Of a stretch of 64,000 nucleotides of DNA, positions 23,705 through 31,654 are shown one piece after another. Source of the stretch: Leifsonia sp. 466MF (GTDB lineage: Bacteria > Actinomycetota > Actinomycetes > Actinomycetales > Microbacteriaceae). Each line of letters begins with the position of its first letter. Positions within the stretch are counted from its first letter, which is position 1. Position numbers and translations under genes: made by a program. The notes beneath the pieces were generated by a model. The model was given only the letters and a program-made list of their open reading frames with translations, did not search any database and had not been told where the DNA came from. The stretch is taken from the NCBI RefSeq assembly GCF_900100265.1, contig NZ_LT629696.1, forward strand, positions 372,001 through 436,000. The letters are read 5' to 3'.

Positions 23705-25576
23705 ATGCAGCAGAACGATCCGGCTCCGTCCATCCGAGAGGCCCACCGGGCAGCGAGCGCAGCGCTCCCGTTCTCCGACGACGCGGACTTCGCGGCGGCC
23801 GAGCGCGGGTTCCTCGGCACCTTGGACGACCCGGCCATCCGCGACGCGTCCGGCGCGGTCGTCTGGGACACCTCCACCTTCGGCTTCTTGGAGGGGGATG
23901 CGCCGCTCACGGTTCACCCGAGCCTCTGGCGCCAGGGGAAGCTCGTGCTGAAGAACGGGCTGTTCGAGGTGACGGAGGGCCTCTACCAGGTGCGCGGGCT
24001 GGACCTGTCGGTGATGTCGTTCATCGAGGGGGACTCCGGCGTCATCGTCGTCGATCCGCTTCTCACGAAGGAGACCGGAGCCGCCGCGCTCGGACTCTAC
24101 CGGCGGCACCGCGGCGACCGCCCGATCGTCGCGGTGATCTTCACGCACAGCCACCTGGACCACTTCGGCGGCGTGCTCGGCATCGTCAGCGCGGAGGAGG
24201 TGGATGACGGCCGCGTCGAGATCGTCGCCCCGGCCGGGTTCATCGAGCACTCCATCTCGGAGAACGTCTACGCGGGAACGGCGATGGCGCGGAGGGCCGG
24301 CTACATGTACGGCGCCGCGCTCGACCGCGGCCCCTCCGGTCAGGTGGGGGCGGGCCTCGGCCTGACCCTGTCGACGGGTGAGACGACCCTGCTCGTGCCG
24401 ACGATCGACGTCGCCGAGACCGGCGAGAAGCTCACCTTCGACGGGGTGGAGTTCGAGTTCCAGCTGGCCCCGAACACCGAGGCTCCGGCGGAGATGCACT
24501 TCTTCATCCCGCGCTACAACGCGCTGTGCATGGCCGAGAACGCGACCCACAACCTCCACAACCTGCTGACCCTCCGCGGTGCCCTCGTGCGCGACCCCCA
24601 CGTGTGGTCGGAGTACCTCACCGAGGCGATCGAACGCTACGGCGACCGCGCCGACGTGCTCTTCACCTCCCACCACTGGCCCACCTGGGGGCGGGAGGAG
24701 CTGGTCGCCTTCCTGCGCGTCCAGCGCGATCTGTACGGGTACCTGCACGACCAGACGTTGCGGCTGCTGAACAGGGGGCTGACCGGCACGGAGATCGCGG
24801 AGGAGCTGACGCTGCCGCCGGCCCTGGAGCGGGAGTGGAGCACGCGAGGCTACTACGGGTCCGTTTCGCACAACGTCAAGGCGATCGCGCAGCGCTACCT
24901 CGGCTGGTTCGACGGCAATCCGGCGCGGCTCTGGCCGCATCCACCACAGGCGCTCGCCGAGCGGTACGTGGCGGCGCTCGGCGGCGTCGACCGCGTCGTC
25001 GAGCTGGCACAGGCGGCCTACGACGATGGCGACTTCCGCTGGGCGGCCACCCTGCTCGACCACGCCGTGTTCGCCGATCCGGACAGCACGGCGGCGAAGT
25101 CCCTCTATGCCGACGCCCTGGAGCAGCTCGCCTACGGCTCGGAGAACGCCACCTGGCGCAACTTCTTCCTCTCAGGAGCGACCGAACTGCGGGAGGGCAA
25201 CTTCGGAACTCCGACCGCCGCGAACGCCCCGGCCGTGCTCGCCGAGCTGACGCCGGCGCAGATCTTCGACTCGATCGCCGTCACCGTCGACGGGCCGCGT
25301 GCGTGGGATCTGGACCTGTCGCTGGAGGTCGTCTTCAGTGACCTCGGCCGCACCTTCCACCTGACGCTGACGAACGGCGTGCTCATCCATGTCGAACGCC
25401 GGGCGCCGGGCGACGTGCCGCTGCGTCTGACGATCACCAAGCCGGACTTCCTGGCGCTGCTGGGCGGGAATCCGACGCCGTCGAGCTTGTCGCTGGAGGG
25501 GGATGCCGTGGTGCTGCAGCAGCTGACGGCCGTGTTGCAGCCCGGGGACCCCGACTTCCACATCGTCCTGCCATAG
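23705..25576 (+). CDS. Alkylsulfatase-like metallo-beta-lactamase protein (SdsA1/YjcS family)
   Basis: The 623-residue protein has an N-terminal MBL fold with the zinc motif HSHLDH (148-153) and a later MAENATHNLHN segment holding the bridging Glu and another His. A helical dimerisation region follows (~390-500; VSHNVKAIAQRYLGWFDGNP, YDDGDFRWAATLLDHAVFADP). The C-terminal domain is SCP2-like (~515-623). That domain order is specific to class III alkyl sulfatases, which hydrolyse alkyl sulfates such as SDS to the alcohol and sulfate. No signal peptide is seen, so it is probably cytoplasmic. The start at 23705 is preceded by GAGGGG. Confidence 0.9.
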   Translation: MQQNDPAPSIREAHRAASAALPFSDDADFAAAERGFLGTLDDPAIRDASGAVVWDTSTFGFLEGDAPLTVHPSLWRQGKLVLKNGLFEVTEGLYQVRGLDLSVMSFIEGDSGVIVVDPLLTKETGAAALGLYRRHRGDRPIVAVIFTHSHLDHFGGVLGIVSAEEVDDGRVEIVAPAGFIEHSISENVYAGTAMARRAGYMYGAALDRGPSGQVGAGLGLTLSTGETTLLVPTIDVAETGEKLTFDGVEFEFQLAPNTEAPAEMHFFIPRYNALCMAENATHNLHNLLTLRGALVRDPHVWSEYLTEAIERYGDRADVLFTSHHWPTWGREELVAFLRVQRDLYGYLHDQTLRLLNRGLTGTEIAEELTLPPALEREWSTRGYYGSVSHNVKAIAQRYLGWFDGNPARLWPHPPQALAERYVAALGGVDRVVELAQAAYDDGDFRWAATLLDHAVFADPDSTAAKSLYADALEQLAYGSENATWRNFFLSGATELREGNFGTPTAANAPAVLAELTPAQIFDSIAVTVDGPRAWDLDLSLEVVFSDLGRTFHLTLTNGVLIHVERRAPGDVPLRLTITKPDFLALLGGNPTPSSLSLEGDAVVLQQLTAVLQPGDPDFHIVLP

Positions 25577-25595
25577 AACGGCGGTGCGCTGCGCC

Positions 25596-27224
25596 TCAGG
25601 TGCGGCGCGCCGACCGCCGTTCGGGCCTCGACGGCGTGGGCTCTGCCGATCCGCCGACGATCTCGCGGGGCAGGTTGCGCGAGAAGAACAGCGCGCCGCA
25701 GGACACCAGGGCGAGCGCCGCGAACGACAGTTCGAGCGACCGCAGCTGCGACGTCTCGTACAGCCCGGCCAGGGCTTTCGCGTCGTCGTCGCCGAGCCCG
25801 GCGTCCGACGCGATCTTCGGCACGTCCGCGACGGCGACCGGGGTGATGCCCTCCTGAGTGCGCTCCTGTACCGTGCTCTTGACGTCGTCGGGCAGCGTGC
25901 TCTCGGCCACTGCCCCTGCGAATACGCTCGAGAGCGACGCGATCATGACCGAGCCGATCAGCGCTGTGCCGAGCGACGAGCCCAGGTTCTGGAAGACGCC
26001 CTGGATGCCGCCGGCCTCGCTCAGCTGGGTGGGACCGACCGCCGACATCGTCACGTTGCCGAGCTGGGAGGCCAACAGGCCGAGCGCGGCCCCGGCGATG
26101 AACATCCCGGTGGCGAAGAGCCAGTTGTTGAGCTCCACATCCACCGAGCCGAGCAGGATGAGGCTGGCCACCACAAGCGTCAGTTGGCCGATGCGCGCGA
26201 TCAGGCGCGGCGAGAACCGTTTCGAGAACATCGTGCCGAGGACCGAGAAGAGGACGAGGGAGATCGAGAGCGGGAACACGCGGATCCCGGTCTCGAGCGC
26301 ATCCAGCCCCAGGGTCAGCTGCAGGTAGATCGGAACGATGAAGAAGAGCCCGGCCGTGACGGTGTACTGGATCGCGAGACTGCCGACGCCCGCGCGCAGC
26401 TGCGAGATCCGCAGCAGCGACACATCGAGCAGCGGGGGCCGGCCGCTGGCCACGAGCCGGCGCTGCCGTACGAAGAACAGCCACAGCAGGACGCAGCCCG
26501 CCGCCACAAGATACGGCACCGGCGACAGCCCGAGCAGCGTGTACGGCGCTCCCGCCCCGGCGAGGATCCAGCCCCAGCTCTTGGTCTGCAGCAGGGCGTA
26601 GACGATGAGCACCAGACCGGCGGCGGAGAGCAGGACGGAGAGGATGTCGATGCGGATGCGCGATCGCGTCCCGTGATCGCCGACGAGGAAGCTGAACAGC
26701 AGGACGACGGCCATGATGACGACCTCGCCGGCGAAGACGTACCGCCAGCTCGCGTAGGTGGTCAGGAAGCCGCCGATGAGCGGACCCGCGGCGACGGCCG
26801 CCCCCGACGACGCCCCGATCACGGCGAAGGCGGTGACCCGGGCGTGCCCCTGGTAGTTGTCGGCGATCAGCGCCGCGATCGCCGGGATGACCAGCACGGC
26901 GCCGAGCCCTTCGACGATCGACCAGCCGACGAACAGCACGACGATGTTCGGGCTGAGCGCTGTCGTCAGCGACCCGATGGCGTACACGATGGATCCGATG
27001 ATGAGTGCACGCTTGCGGCCCCAGACATCACCGAGCTTCGCTCCGAGGAGCATGAACGCCGCCATCGTCAGCGTGTAGAAGGTGATCGCCGTCTGCATGG
27101 CGGCGATGGTCGTGTCGAGGTCCGCAACGACCGTCGAGATGGACACGTTCATGACCGTGCTGTCGAGCACCATGACGAACTGCGCCGCCCCCAGCACCGT
27201 CACCGCACCCCAGCGTCCCGCCAT
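25596..27224 (-). CDS. MFS drug exporter, EmrB/QacA type
   Basis: The 542-residue protein has 14 predicted membrane helices. The DHA2 signature VLDSTVMNVSISTVVADLD is in TM1, LGDVWGRKRALIIG (motif A) in loop 2-3 and SGAAVAAGPLIGGFL (motif C) in TM5. A large extracytoplasmic loop near the C-terminus (VAESTLPDDVKSTVQERTQEG) is usual for the QacA group. It stands alone on the minus strand; no regulator gene is adjacent. Substrate unknown. Confidence 0.92.
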   Translation of the reverse strand: MAGRWGAVTVLGAAQFVMVLDSTVMNVSISTVVADLDTTIAAMQTAITFYTLTMAAFMLLGAKLGDVWGRKRALIIGSIVYAIGSLTTALSPNIVVLFVGWSIVEGLGAVLVIPAIAALIADNYQGHARVTAFAVIGASSGAAVAAGPLIGGFLTTYASWRYVFAGEVVIMAVVLLFSFLVGDHGTRSRIRIDILSVLLSAAGLVLIVYALLQTKSWGWILAGAGAPYTLLGLSPVPYLVAAGCVLLWLFFVRQRRLVASGRPPLLDVSLLRISQLRAGVGSLAIQYTVTAGLFFIVPIYLQLTLGLDALETGIRVFPLSISLVLFSVLGTMFSKRFSPRLIARIGQLTLVVASLILLGSVDVELNNWLFATGMFIAGAALGLLASQLGNVTMSAVGPTQLSEAGGIQGVFQNLGSSLGTALIGSVMIASLSSVFAGAVAESTLPDDVKSTVQERTQEGITPVAVADVPKIASDAGLGDDDAKALAGLYETSQLRSLELSFAALALVSCGALFFSRNLPREIVGGSAEPTPSRPERRSARRT

Positions 27225-27325
27225 GGCTGCACCTCCCGCGCTCCCGGTGGCCGCATGCTAGCCCTGCGCGTGTGTCGGCGGACACCCACGGTTTCCGGCG
27301 ACCGCATGGGCGTATCAGGCGCCGG

Positions 27326-27339
27326 AGGTCGAAAGACCC
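27326..27339. promoter_or_regulatory. DevR/DosR-like box a
   Basis: AGGTCGAAAGACCC matches the DosR core GGGACTWWAGTCCC at 10 of 14 positions, counted by eye. It lies 60 bp upstream of the small membrane protein at 27400 and is the leftmost of seven such sites in 27-42 kb. Confidence 0.4.
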
Positions 27340-27399
27340 TTCCCGAGCCCCCGCTCGCCCCTGAGGATGTGGTCACGACGACGCAGGCGGGAGAGCGAC

Positions 27400-27600
27400 A
27401 TGGCTGACGGGACGAACGCGAGGACGATCGTGCGGGACGGGCCGTGGGGGTTCTTCTTCCTGCTCGCGTACATCGGCGCGGCGATCTATTTCATCTCGGT
27501 GTCCGACGGCTCGTTCTGGGGCGTCGTCCTAGGGCTGCTGCAGGCGATCGTCTGGCCGGCCTACGTGGTCTACCACCTCTTGGTGCTGCTCGGCGCCTGA
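27400..27600 (+). CDS. Small membrane protein, 66 aa
   Basis: The protein (MADGTNARTIVRDGPWGFFF...) has two hydrophobic helices, about 16-34 (FFLLAYIGAAIYFISV) and 39-62 (FWGVVLGLLQAIVWPAYVVYHL). The start has GGGAGAG upstream, and a DevR-like box precedes the gene. Similar short two-helix proteins with WPAYVVYxLL are found beside universal stress genes in actinobacteria, as I recall. Its last 72 bases are antisense to the end of the next gene. Function unknown. Confidence 0.72.
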   Translation: MADGTNARTIVRDGPWGFFFLLAYIGAAIYFISVSDGSFWGVVLGLLQAIVWPAYVVYHLLVLLGA

Positions 27601-28665
27601 CCGTGTGGTCGAGTCCCAGGGACGCTGCCGACGGAACTCGAGGAGCTGTGCGCCCAGCCCGAAGGACACCATCCCGACCCAGACCAGGATGTTGAGCCAC
27701 GGGATCTGCAGACCGACGATGAGGATCAGACCGCCGAGGAACGACGTGAGAACCGGGTGGTGCCTGCCTCGGAGCACGAGCCGCCCGAGATAGTGGGCGC
27801 TGAACAGGAACGTCGCAAGCGTGAGCACGGTCCAGACGAGGATCCCCGCCAGCGCGAGCGGTGCGCCCACGATGGTCACGAGCAGGAAGAGCAGCGCGAA
27901 GGGAACGACGATCGCCGCCACGAATCCCACGAGAAGGGCACGCCAGGGGGAGGGGAAGAGCTGGTCGGTCACCCTGTCCAGCCAGCGCGGGATGAGAAGT
28001 GCCGCTGCCACCGTGATGAGGCTGAGGGCGACGAGCGCATAGAGGAGGCCGAGCAGCCAGCCGATGACCACAGCCCACGGCGACATCTCGACCGCCGGCG
28101 ACCGTTGGGGCTGAACGTGCTGCACCGTGCCGCCGACTGCTCCGCTGGCGATCTCGGCCGTCCTGTCGCTGGTGTAGGTCACATCCCCGCCGACGGTTCC
28201 GTCGATGGTCAGTTTCGTGACGCTCGCCTGCAGGTCTCTGCCGACGTCCCCCGCGATGACGATGGAGCCCGCACCCGCGACGATGTCCTTGCGGACGGAT
28301 CCGCCGTCGGCGACGACGAGGCTGGAGGCGAAGATCGTGGCGCTGCGTGCGACATCGCCGGAGATGGTGACATCCTGGGCAGCCAGCCGGACGCTTCCGT
28401 CGACGGTGCCGCTGATCGTGATCGTCTGCGCCGCGGCGATGACGTCCCCGGTGATGTCGCCGCTGATGCTCACGGTCTGCCCGGCGGCGTACACGTCACC
28501 GTCGACGGGGCCGGAGACGTCGACGGCCGTGCCGGTGTAGAAGTGCGGTCCGGCGTCGGCGCCCGTAGCCGCCGGGTACGCGGCAGCGCCGCCGAGGCCG
28601 AGCATCAGGAACCCGGCTATGACCGTCGCGGTGACGAGTCTGCCCGTGTGCGATCGAACGTTCAT
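27529..28665 (-). CDS. Bactofilin-like ectodomain protein with C-terminal membrane region
   Basis: The 378-residue protein starts with a signal peptide (~1-30). Residues ~45-180 are a parallel beta-helix-like repeat (VSGPVDGDVYAAGQTVSISGDITGDVIAAAQTITISG...) of the polymer-forming/bactofilin type, here outside the cell. About four membrane helices follow (~195-350). The C-terminal tail is charged (RSGAEQHQEVVDHVGRPDDR). Bactofilins usually polymerise in the cytoplasm, so the exported repeat domain joined to a membrane module is unusual. The 3' end overlaps the convergent 66-aa gene by 72 bp, so the tail end is the least certain part. Confidence 0.8.
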   Translation of the reverse strand: MNVRSHTGRLVTATVIAGFLMLGLGGAAAYPAATGADAGPHFYTGTAVDVSGPVDGDVYAAGQTVSISGDITGDVIAAAQTITISGTVDGSVRLAAQDVTISGDVARSATIFASSLVVADGGSVRKDIVAGAGSIVIAGDVGRDLQASVTKLTIDGTVGGDVTYTSDRTAEIASGAVGGTVQHVQPQRSPAVEMSPWAVVIGWLLGLLYALVALSLITVAAALLIPRWLDRVTDQLFPSPWRALLVGFVAAIVVPFALLFLLVTIVGAPLALAGILVWTVLTLATFLFSAHYLGRLVLRGRHHPVLTSFLGGLILIVGLQIPWLNILVWVGMVSFGLGAQLLEFRRQRPWDSTTRSGAEQHQEVVDHVGRPDDRLQQP

Positions 28666-28684
28666 GTCAGGGCCTTCCCTCGCG

Positions 28685-28990
28685 TCACGTCTCTTGGGTG
28701 TGGCCGCCCTGCGGCGGCTCGCCGGTGGCGGTCAGGATCGCCTGCTCCACGCGGTCCTCGACGCGGTGCCGACGGTCGACCCCGAACAGGTACACCGCGT
28801 CCAGGACGCCGAGGGTGTTGGTGAGGAGGAGGGTGACGAACCAGGGTTTGCTCTGGTTGCGGGCGGCGCGCCAGAGCGACACGCCCTTCCAGGCGAGGCT
28901 CCACGCTACGATCGCGCCGAATGCCGCTGCGCGTGCGGGCGGGAGGTCGCGGCCGTGCATCCATGCCGTGTTCTGCTGCGTGGTCTTCAT
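28685..28990 (-). CDS. DUF5652-like membrane protein
   Basis: The 101-residue protein starts MKTTQQNTAWMHGRDLPPA. Two membrane helices are at about 22-38 and 50-70, joined by the conserved-looking stretch WKGVSLWRAARNQSKPWFV and TLLLTNTLGVLDAVYLFGV. This is the DUF5652 pattern as I remember it. A DevR-like box lies 35 bp upstream. The C-terminus is hydrophilic (RVEDRVEQAILTATGEPPQ). It precedes the bactofilin-like gene on the same strand by 19 bp and may be co-transcribed with it. Confidence 0.75.
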   Translation of the reverse strand: MKTTQQNTAWMHGRDLPPARAAAFGAIVAWSLAWKGVSLWRAARNQSKPWFVTLLLTNTLGVLDAVYLFGVDRRHRVEDRVEQAILTATGEPPQGGHTQET

Positions 28991-29025
28991 GTGCCGACTC
29001 AAGTCGTTTCTCCGGCGCGCGAGAA

Positions 29026-29039
29026 GGGTCGAAGGTCCT
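29026..29039. promoter_or_regulatory. DevR/DosR-like box b
   Basis: GGGTCGAAGGTCCT matches the DosR core at 10 of 14 positions. It lies in the divergent gap, 35 bp from the minus-strand DUF5652 start and 57 bp from the plus-strand oxidase-fold gene, so one site could serve both. Confidence 0.45.
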
Positions 29040-29096
29040 GGCGCGTGGACCTCCGTCCGCGGGAGGCTCGGAGCATCAACGATGTGAGGAGCACCG

Positions 29097-29588
29097 ATGC
29101 CTGTCGAACTGAGCCGCGATGAGATCGACGATCTGCTGGCGAATCAACTGGTCGGCCGCCTGGGCCTGATGGACGGCGACGCGCCATACGTGGTGCCGAT
29201 CTCGTACGCGTACCGCGACGGCGACATCTACGCCCACAGTGCCCAGGGCAAGAAGCTCGACGCTCTGAGGAGCCACCCCGAGGTCTGTTTCGAGGTGGAT
29301 GACGTGGTCAGCGTGGACGAGTGGCGCAGCGTCATCGCCTGGGGCACCTTCGAGCAGTTGCTGGGCGCCGATGCCCGCGAGGGCTTGGACGTGCTCCTCG
29401 ACCGGCTGCGCCCGGCGGCCGCGGGTGGGGCGAGCGATCATCCGGGAGCGCAGGTGGGGATGGTCCGTACTCTCGACATCCCGCGCATGGAGGAGGCGCA
29501 CGCGGATCTCGGCCGCCCGAACGCTGCCGCCGCGGTCTTCCGGCTCCGTCTGCACACGCTCACCGGTCGTGCGGAGAACCGCCGATGA
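29097..29588 (+). CDS. Pyridoxamine 5'-phosphate oxidase-fold protein (FMN-binding)
   Basis: The 163-residue split-barrel protein has LLANQLVGRLGLMDGDAPYVVPISYAYRDG at the N-terminus, followed by YAHSAQGKKLDALRSHPEVCFEVDD. This pattern is typical of the nitroreductase/PPOX-like group (Rv3369/Rv1155-like) that binds FMN or F420. It has a good ribosome-binding site (GAGGAG) and overlaps the next universal stress gene by 4 nt. In DevR regulons such proteins accompany stress genes; the substrate is unknown. Confidence 0.85.
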   Translation: MPVELSRDEIDDLLANQLVGRLGLMDGDAPYVVPISYAYRDGDIYAHSAQGKKLDALRSHPEVCFEVDDVVSVDEWRSVIAWGTFEQLLGADAREGLDVLLDRLRPAAAGGASDHPGAQVGMVRTLDIPRMEEAHADLGRPNAAAAVFRLRLHTLTGRAENRR

Positions 29589-30478
29589 ACGACGGCAGGA
29601 CCGTCGTCGGATTCGACGGCACGGCAGCATCCTGGCGCGCGCTGGACTGGGCGCTGGATCGGATCGAGCGACGCGGCGGTGCGCTCGAGATCGTCACCGC
29701 GCTCGACACGCGTCTCGGCGCCGCCGTCTTCGGGCCGCACACCGATCTGTCGCAGACCGTCGAAGCCGGGCTCCGGGAGGCGGAGTCCCACGCGACCGCC
29801 CGCGCACCAGGCGTGCCGGTGCGCGCCCGCTGGGTGGACGGACCGCCGTCCGGGGCGCTGATCCGCGCGGCGCGCGATGCCGCGCTCCTCGTCGTCGGCA
29901 CCGACCGCCGCACGGACGGGACCGGCGCGAGGATCGGCTCGCTGCCTCTTCGGCTGGCCGCGAAGGCGGAGTGCGCTGTGGCGGTCATCCCGGACTCCGG
30001 AGCTTCCGGCTCACCGGCCCGGAACGCCGTGGTGGTCGGCGTCGACCGGTCGCCGTTCGCCCGCTCGGCGCTCGCCCTGGCGGTCGCCGAGGCGAGCTGG
30101 CTGGACGCCGAGGTCGTGGCGGTCCACGCCTGGGATGTGCCCGAGTCGTTCGAGCGCGCGCTCGACGAGGGCCGGGAGGTCGATCCGGAGTTCGCCGCCG
30201 CGGAGTCGCGCGTCGTCCCCGACGCCGTCGCCGATGTCCCGATCGCCCACGCAGCTCGGATCCACCCCGTCCTGGTGCGGCAGAACCCGGCCGCCGCCCT
30301 GATCGAGCAGGCGCGGGATGCGGCGCTTCTGGTCGTCGGCACCCGCGGCCGCGGGGCGGTCGCGGCCGCGATGCTCGGGTCCGTCAGCCACGACGTGCTG
30401 CTGAATTTGCCGTGCCCGGTCATCGTCACACCCGTCGAGTACACGTACGTTGTGCCCGGCACCGACGACCTGATCTGA
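29585..30478 (+). CDS. Tandem universal stress protein
   Basis: The 297-residue protein has two USP domains (about 4-137 and 147-285). The second keeps the ATP-binding motif as VVGTRGRGAVAAAMLGSVSHDVL, close to the G-2x-G-9x-G(S/T) pattern. The first is degenerate there (VVGTDRRTDGTGARIGSLPLRLA). Such proteins bind ATP in mycobacteria and influence dormancy. It starts on the stop of the oxidase-fold gene (ATGA overlap) and forms an operon with the next USP. Confidence 0.92.
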   Translation: MNDGRTVVGFDGTAASWRALDWALDRIERRGGALEIVTALDTRLGAAVFGPHTDLSQTVEAGLREAESHATARAPGVPVRARWVDGPPSGALIRAARDAALLVVGTDRRTDGTGARIGSLPLRLAAKAECAVAVIPDSGASGSPARNAVVVGVDRSPFARSALALAVAEASWLDAEVVAVHAWDVPESFERALDEGREVDPEFAAAESRVVPDAVADVPIAHAARIHPVLVRQNPAAALIEQARDAALLVVGTRGRGAVAAAMLGSVSHDVLLNLPCPVIVTPVEYTYVVPGTDDLI

Positions 30479-30504
30479 ATCGGCGACAGCAACGAAGGAG
30501 CATC

Positions 30505-30969
30505 ATGCAGACAGGCAAGACCGTTTCGCCGCCCATCGTCTGCGGCGTGGACGGATCGGACGAGTCACGACGCGCCCTCCACGAGGCGGCGACGCTCGCC
30601 CGGGCGCTCGACACCGGGCTCGACGTCGTCATGGCCTGGCAGCATTCCACCTCCATGTACGACGCCTACTTCCCCGCTCCCGAGCAGTCGCCGAAGGTGG
30701 TGGCGTACTCGACGCTGCAGGAACTGGTGGCGGCGGAGTTCGGGCAGACGATCCCGGACTGGGTCCGGCTGCGTGCCGAGTCCGGTCACCCGGGCAGCGT
30801 GCTCGTGGAGGCGGCTCGTGATGCTGCGATGCTCGTCGTCGGCAGCCGGGGCCTGAGCGGACTCGCCTCGCCGTTCCTCGGATCGGTGAGCCTCTATTGC
30901 GCGACCCAGGCGCCCTGCCCGGTGCTCGTCGTCCGTCCGCCGACGGGGGAGGCGCGCGCCCGGCACTGA
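30505..30969 (+). CDS. Single-domain universal stress protein
   Basis: The 154-residue USP begins PPIVCGVDGSDESRRALHEAATLA (beta1 and the ATP-binding Asp). It ends in VVGSRGLSGLASPFLGSVSLYCATQAPCPVLVV, which contains the glycine-rich phosphate-binding loop, so ATP binding is likely. The start has AAGGAG 6 nt upstream. It is the third gene of the 29.1-31.0 kb operon and convergent with the response-regulator gene. Confidence 0.93.
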   Translation: MQTGKTVSPPIVCGVDGSDESRRALHEAATLARALDTGLDVVMAWQHSTSMYDAYFPAPEQSPKVVAYSTLQELVAAEFGQTIPDWVRLRAESGHPGSVLVEAARDAAMLVVGSRGLSGLASPFLGSVSLYCATQAPCPVLVVRPPTGEARARH

Positions 30970-31006
30970 TCGGCGACCGGGACCCGTCGGCGAGGTCGAC
31001 GGCCGG

Positions 31007-31654
31007 TCAGTGCCCGGAGTGGCGGTGCTCGAGCTGCAGGACGGCGGCCTGCGTCCGCCGTTCGAGCCCCAGTTTCGCCAGCAGGGAGCTGACGTAGTTC
31101 TTCACCGTCTTCTCCGCCAGGCCCAGCCGTTCGCCGATCTGCCGGTTGGTGAACCCGTCGGCGATGAGCGCGAGCACCTGGCGCTCGCGGAGGCCGAGGG
31201 ACGCGAAGCGCGGGTCGTCGGCCGGCTCCCGCAGCTGGGAGGCCACGCGGGAGGCGATCCGCGGGTCGATGAGCTTCTTGCCCCGGGCGGCCGCGCGGAT
31301 GTCGTCGAGCAGCGAGCTGCCGCGGATGTCCTTGATGACGTATCCGTCGGCTCCGGCGATCAGCGCGGCGCGCAGGGCGTCCTCGTCGTCGTACGCCGTG
31401 AGCATGAGGCAGCGGATGCCGGGGTCCTCCTGCTTGACCCGTCGGCAGACGTCGATGCCGCTCCCGTCGGGGAGCCGCACGTCGAGCACCGCGACATCGG
31501 GCCGGACGGCGAGGATGCGCGAGCGCGCCTGCGCGGCCGTCGCCGCCTCGCCGACCACCTCCAGGTCGTCCTGGGCGTCGATGAGCGCCGCGAGCCCACG
31601 GCGCACGATCTCGTGGTCGTCGGCGAGGAAGACGCGGATCGGCTGAGACGTCAT
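31007..31654 (-). CDS. devR: NarL/LuxR-type response regulator (DevR/DosR-like)
   Basis: The 215-residue protein has a receiver domain (1-125) with acidic pocket D12/D13, phosphoacceptor Asp58 (VAVLDVRLPDG) and switch Thr/Lys (LTAYDD, IKDIRG). The LuxR-type helix-turn-helix runs ~150-200 (LGLRERQVLALIADGFTNRQIGERLGLAEKTVKNYVSSL). KTVKNYVSSLLAKL is very close to the DosR recognition helix. It is translationally coupled to the sensor kinase (ATGA). It probably activates the surrounding stress genes through the GGGACC-type palindromes. The symbol is by similarity. Confidence 0.88.
   Translation of the reverse strand: MTSQPIRVFLADDHEIVRRGLAALIDAQDDLEVVGEAATAAQARSRILAVRPDVAVLDVRLPDGSGIDVCRRVKQEDPGIRCLMLTAYDDEDALRAALIAGADGYVIKDIRGSSLLDDIRAAARGKKLIDPRIASRVASQLREPADDPRFASLGLRERQVLALIADGFTNRQIGERLGLAEKTVKNYVSSLLAKLGLERRTQAAVLQLEHRHSGH

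Noticed and set aside
20864..25063. Very long minus-strand open frame (~1400 codons) opposite FUSC and alkylsulfatase genes
   Set aside because: It is an antisense shadow of two well-supported genes in GC-rich DNA; its product is Arg/Gly/Asp-rich without recognisable domains.
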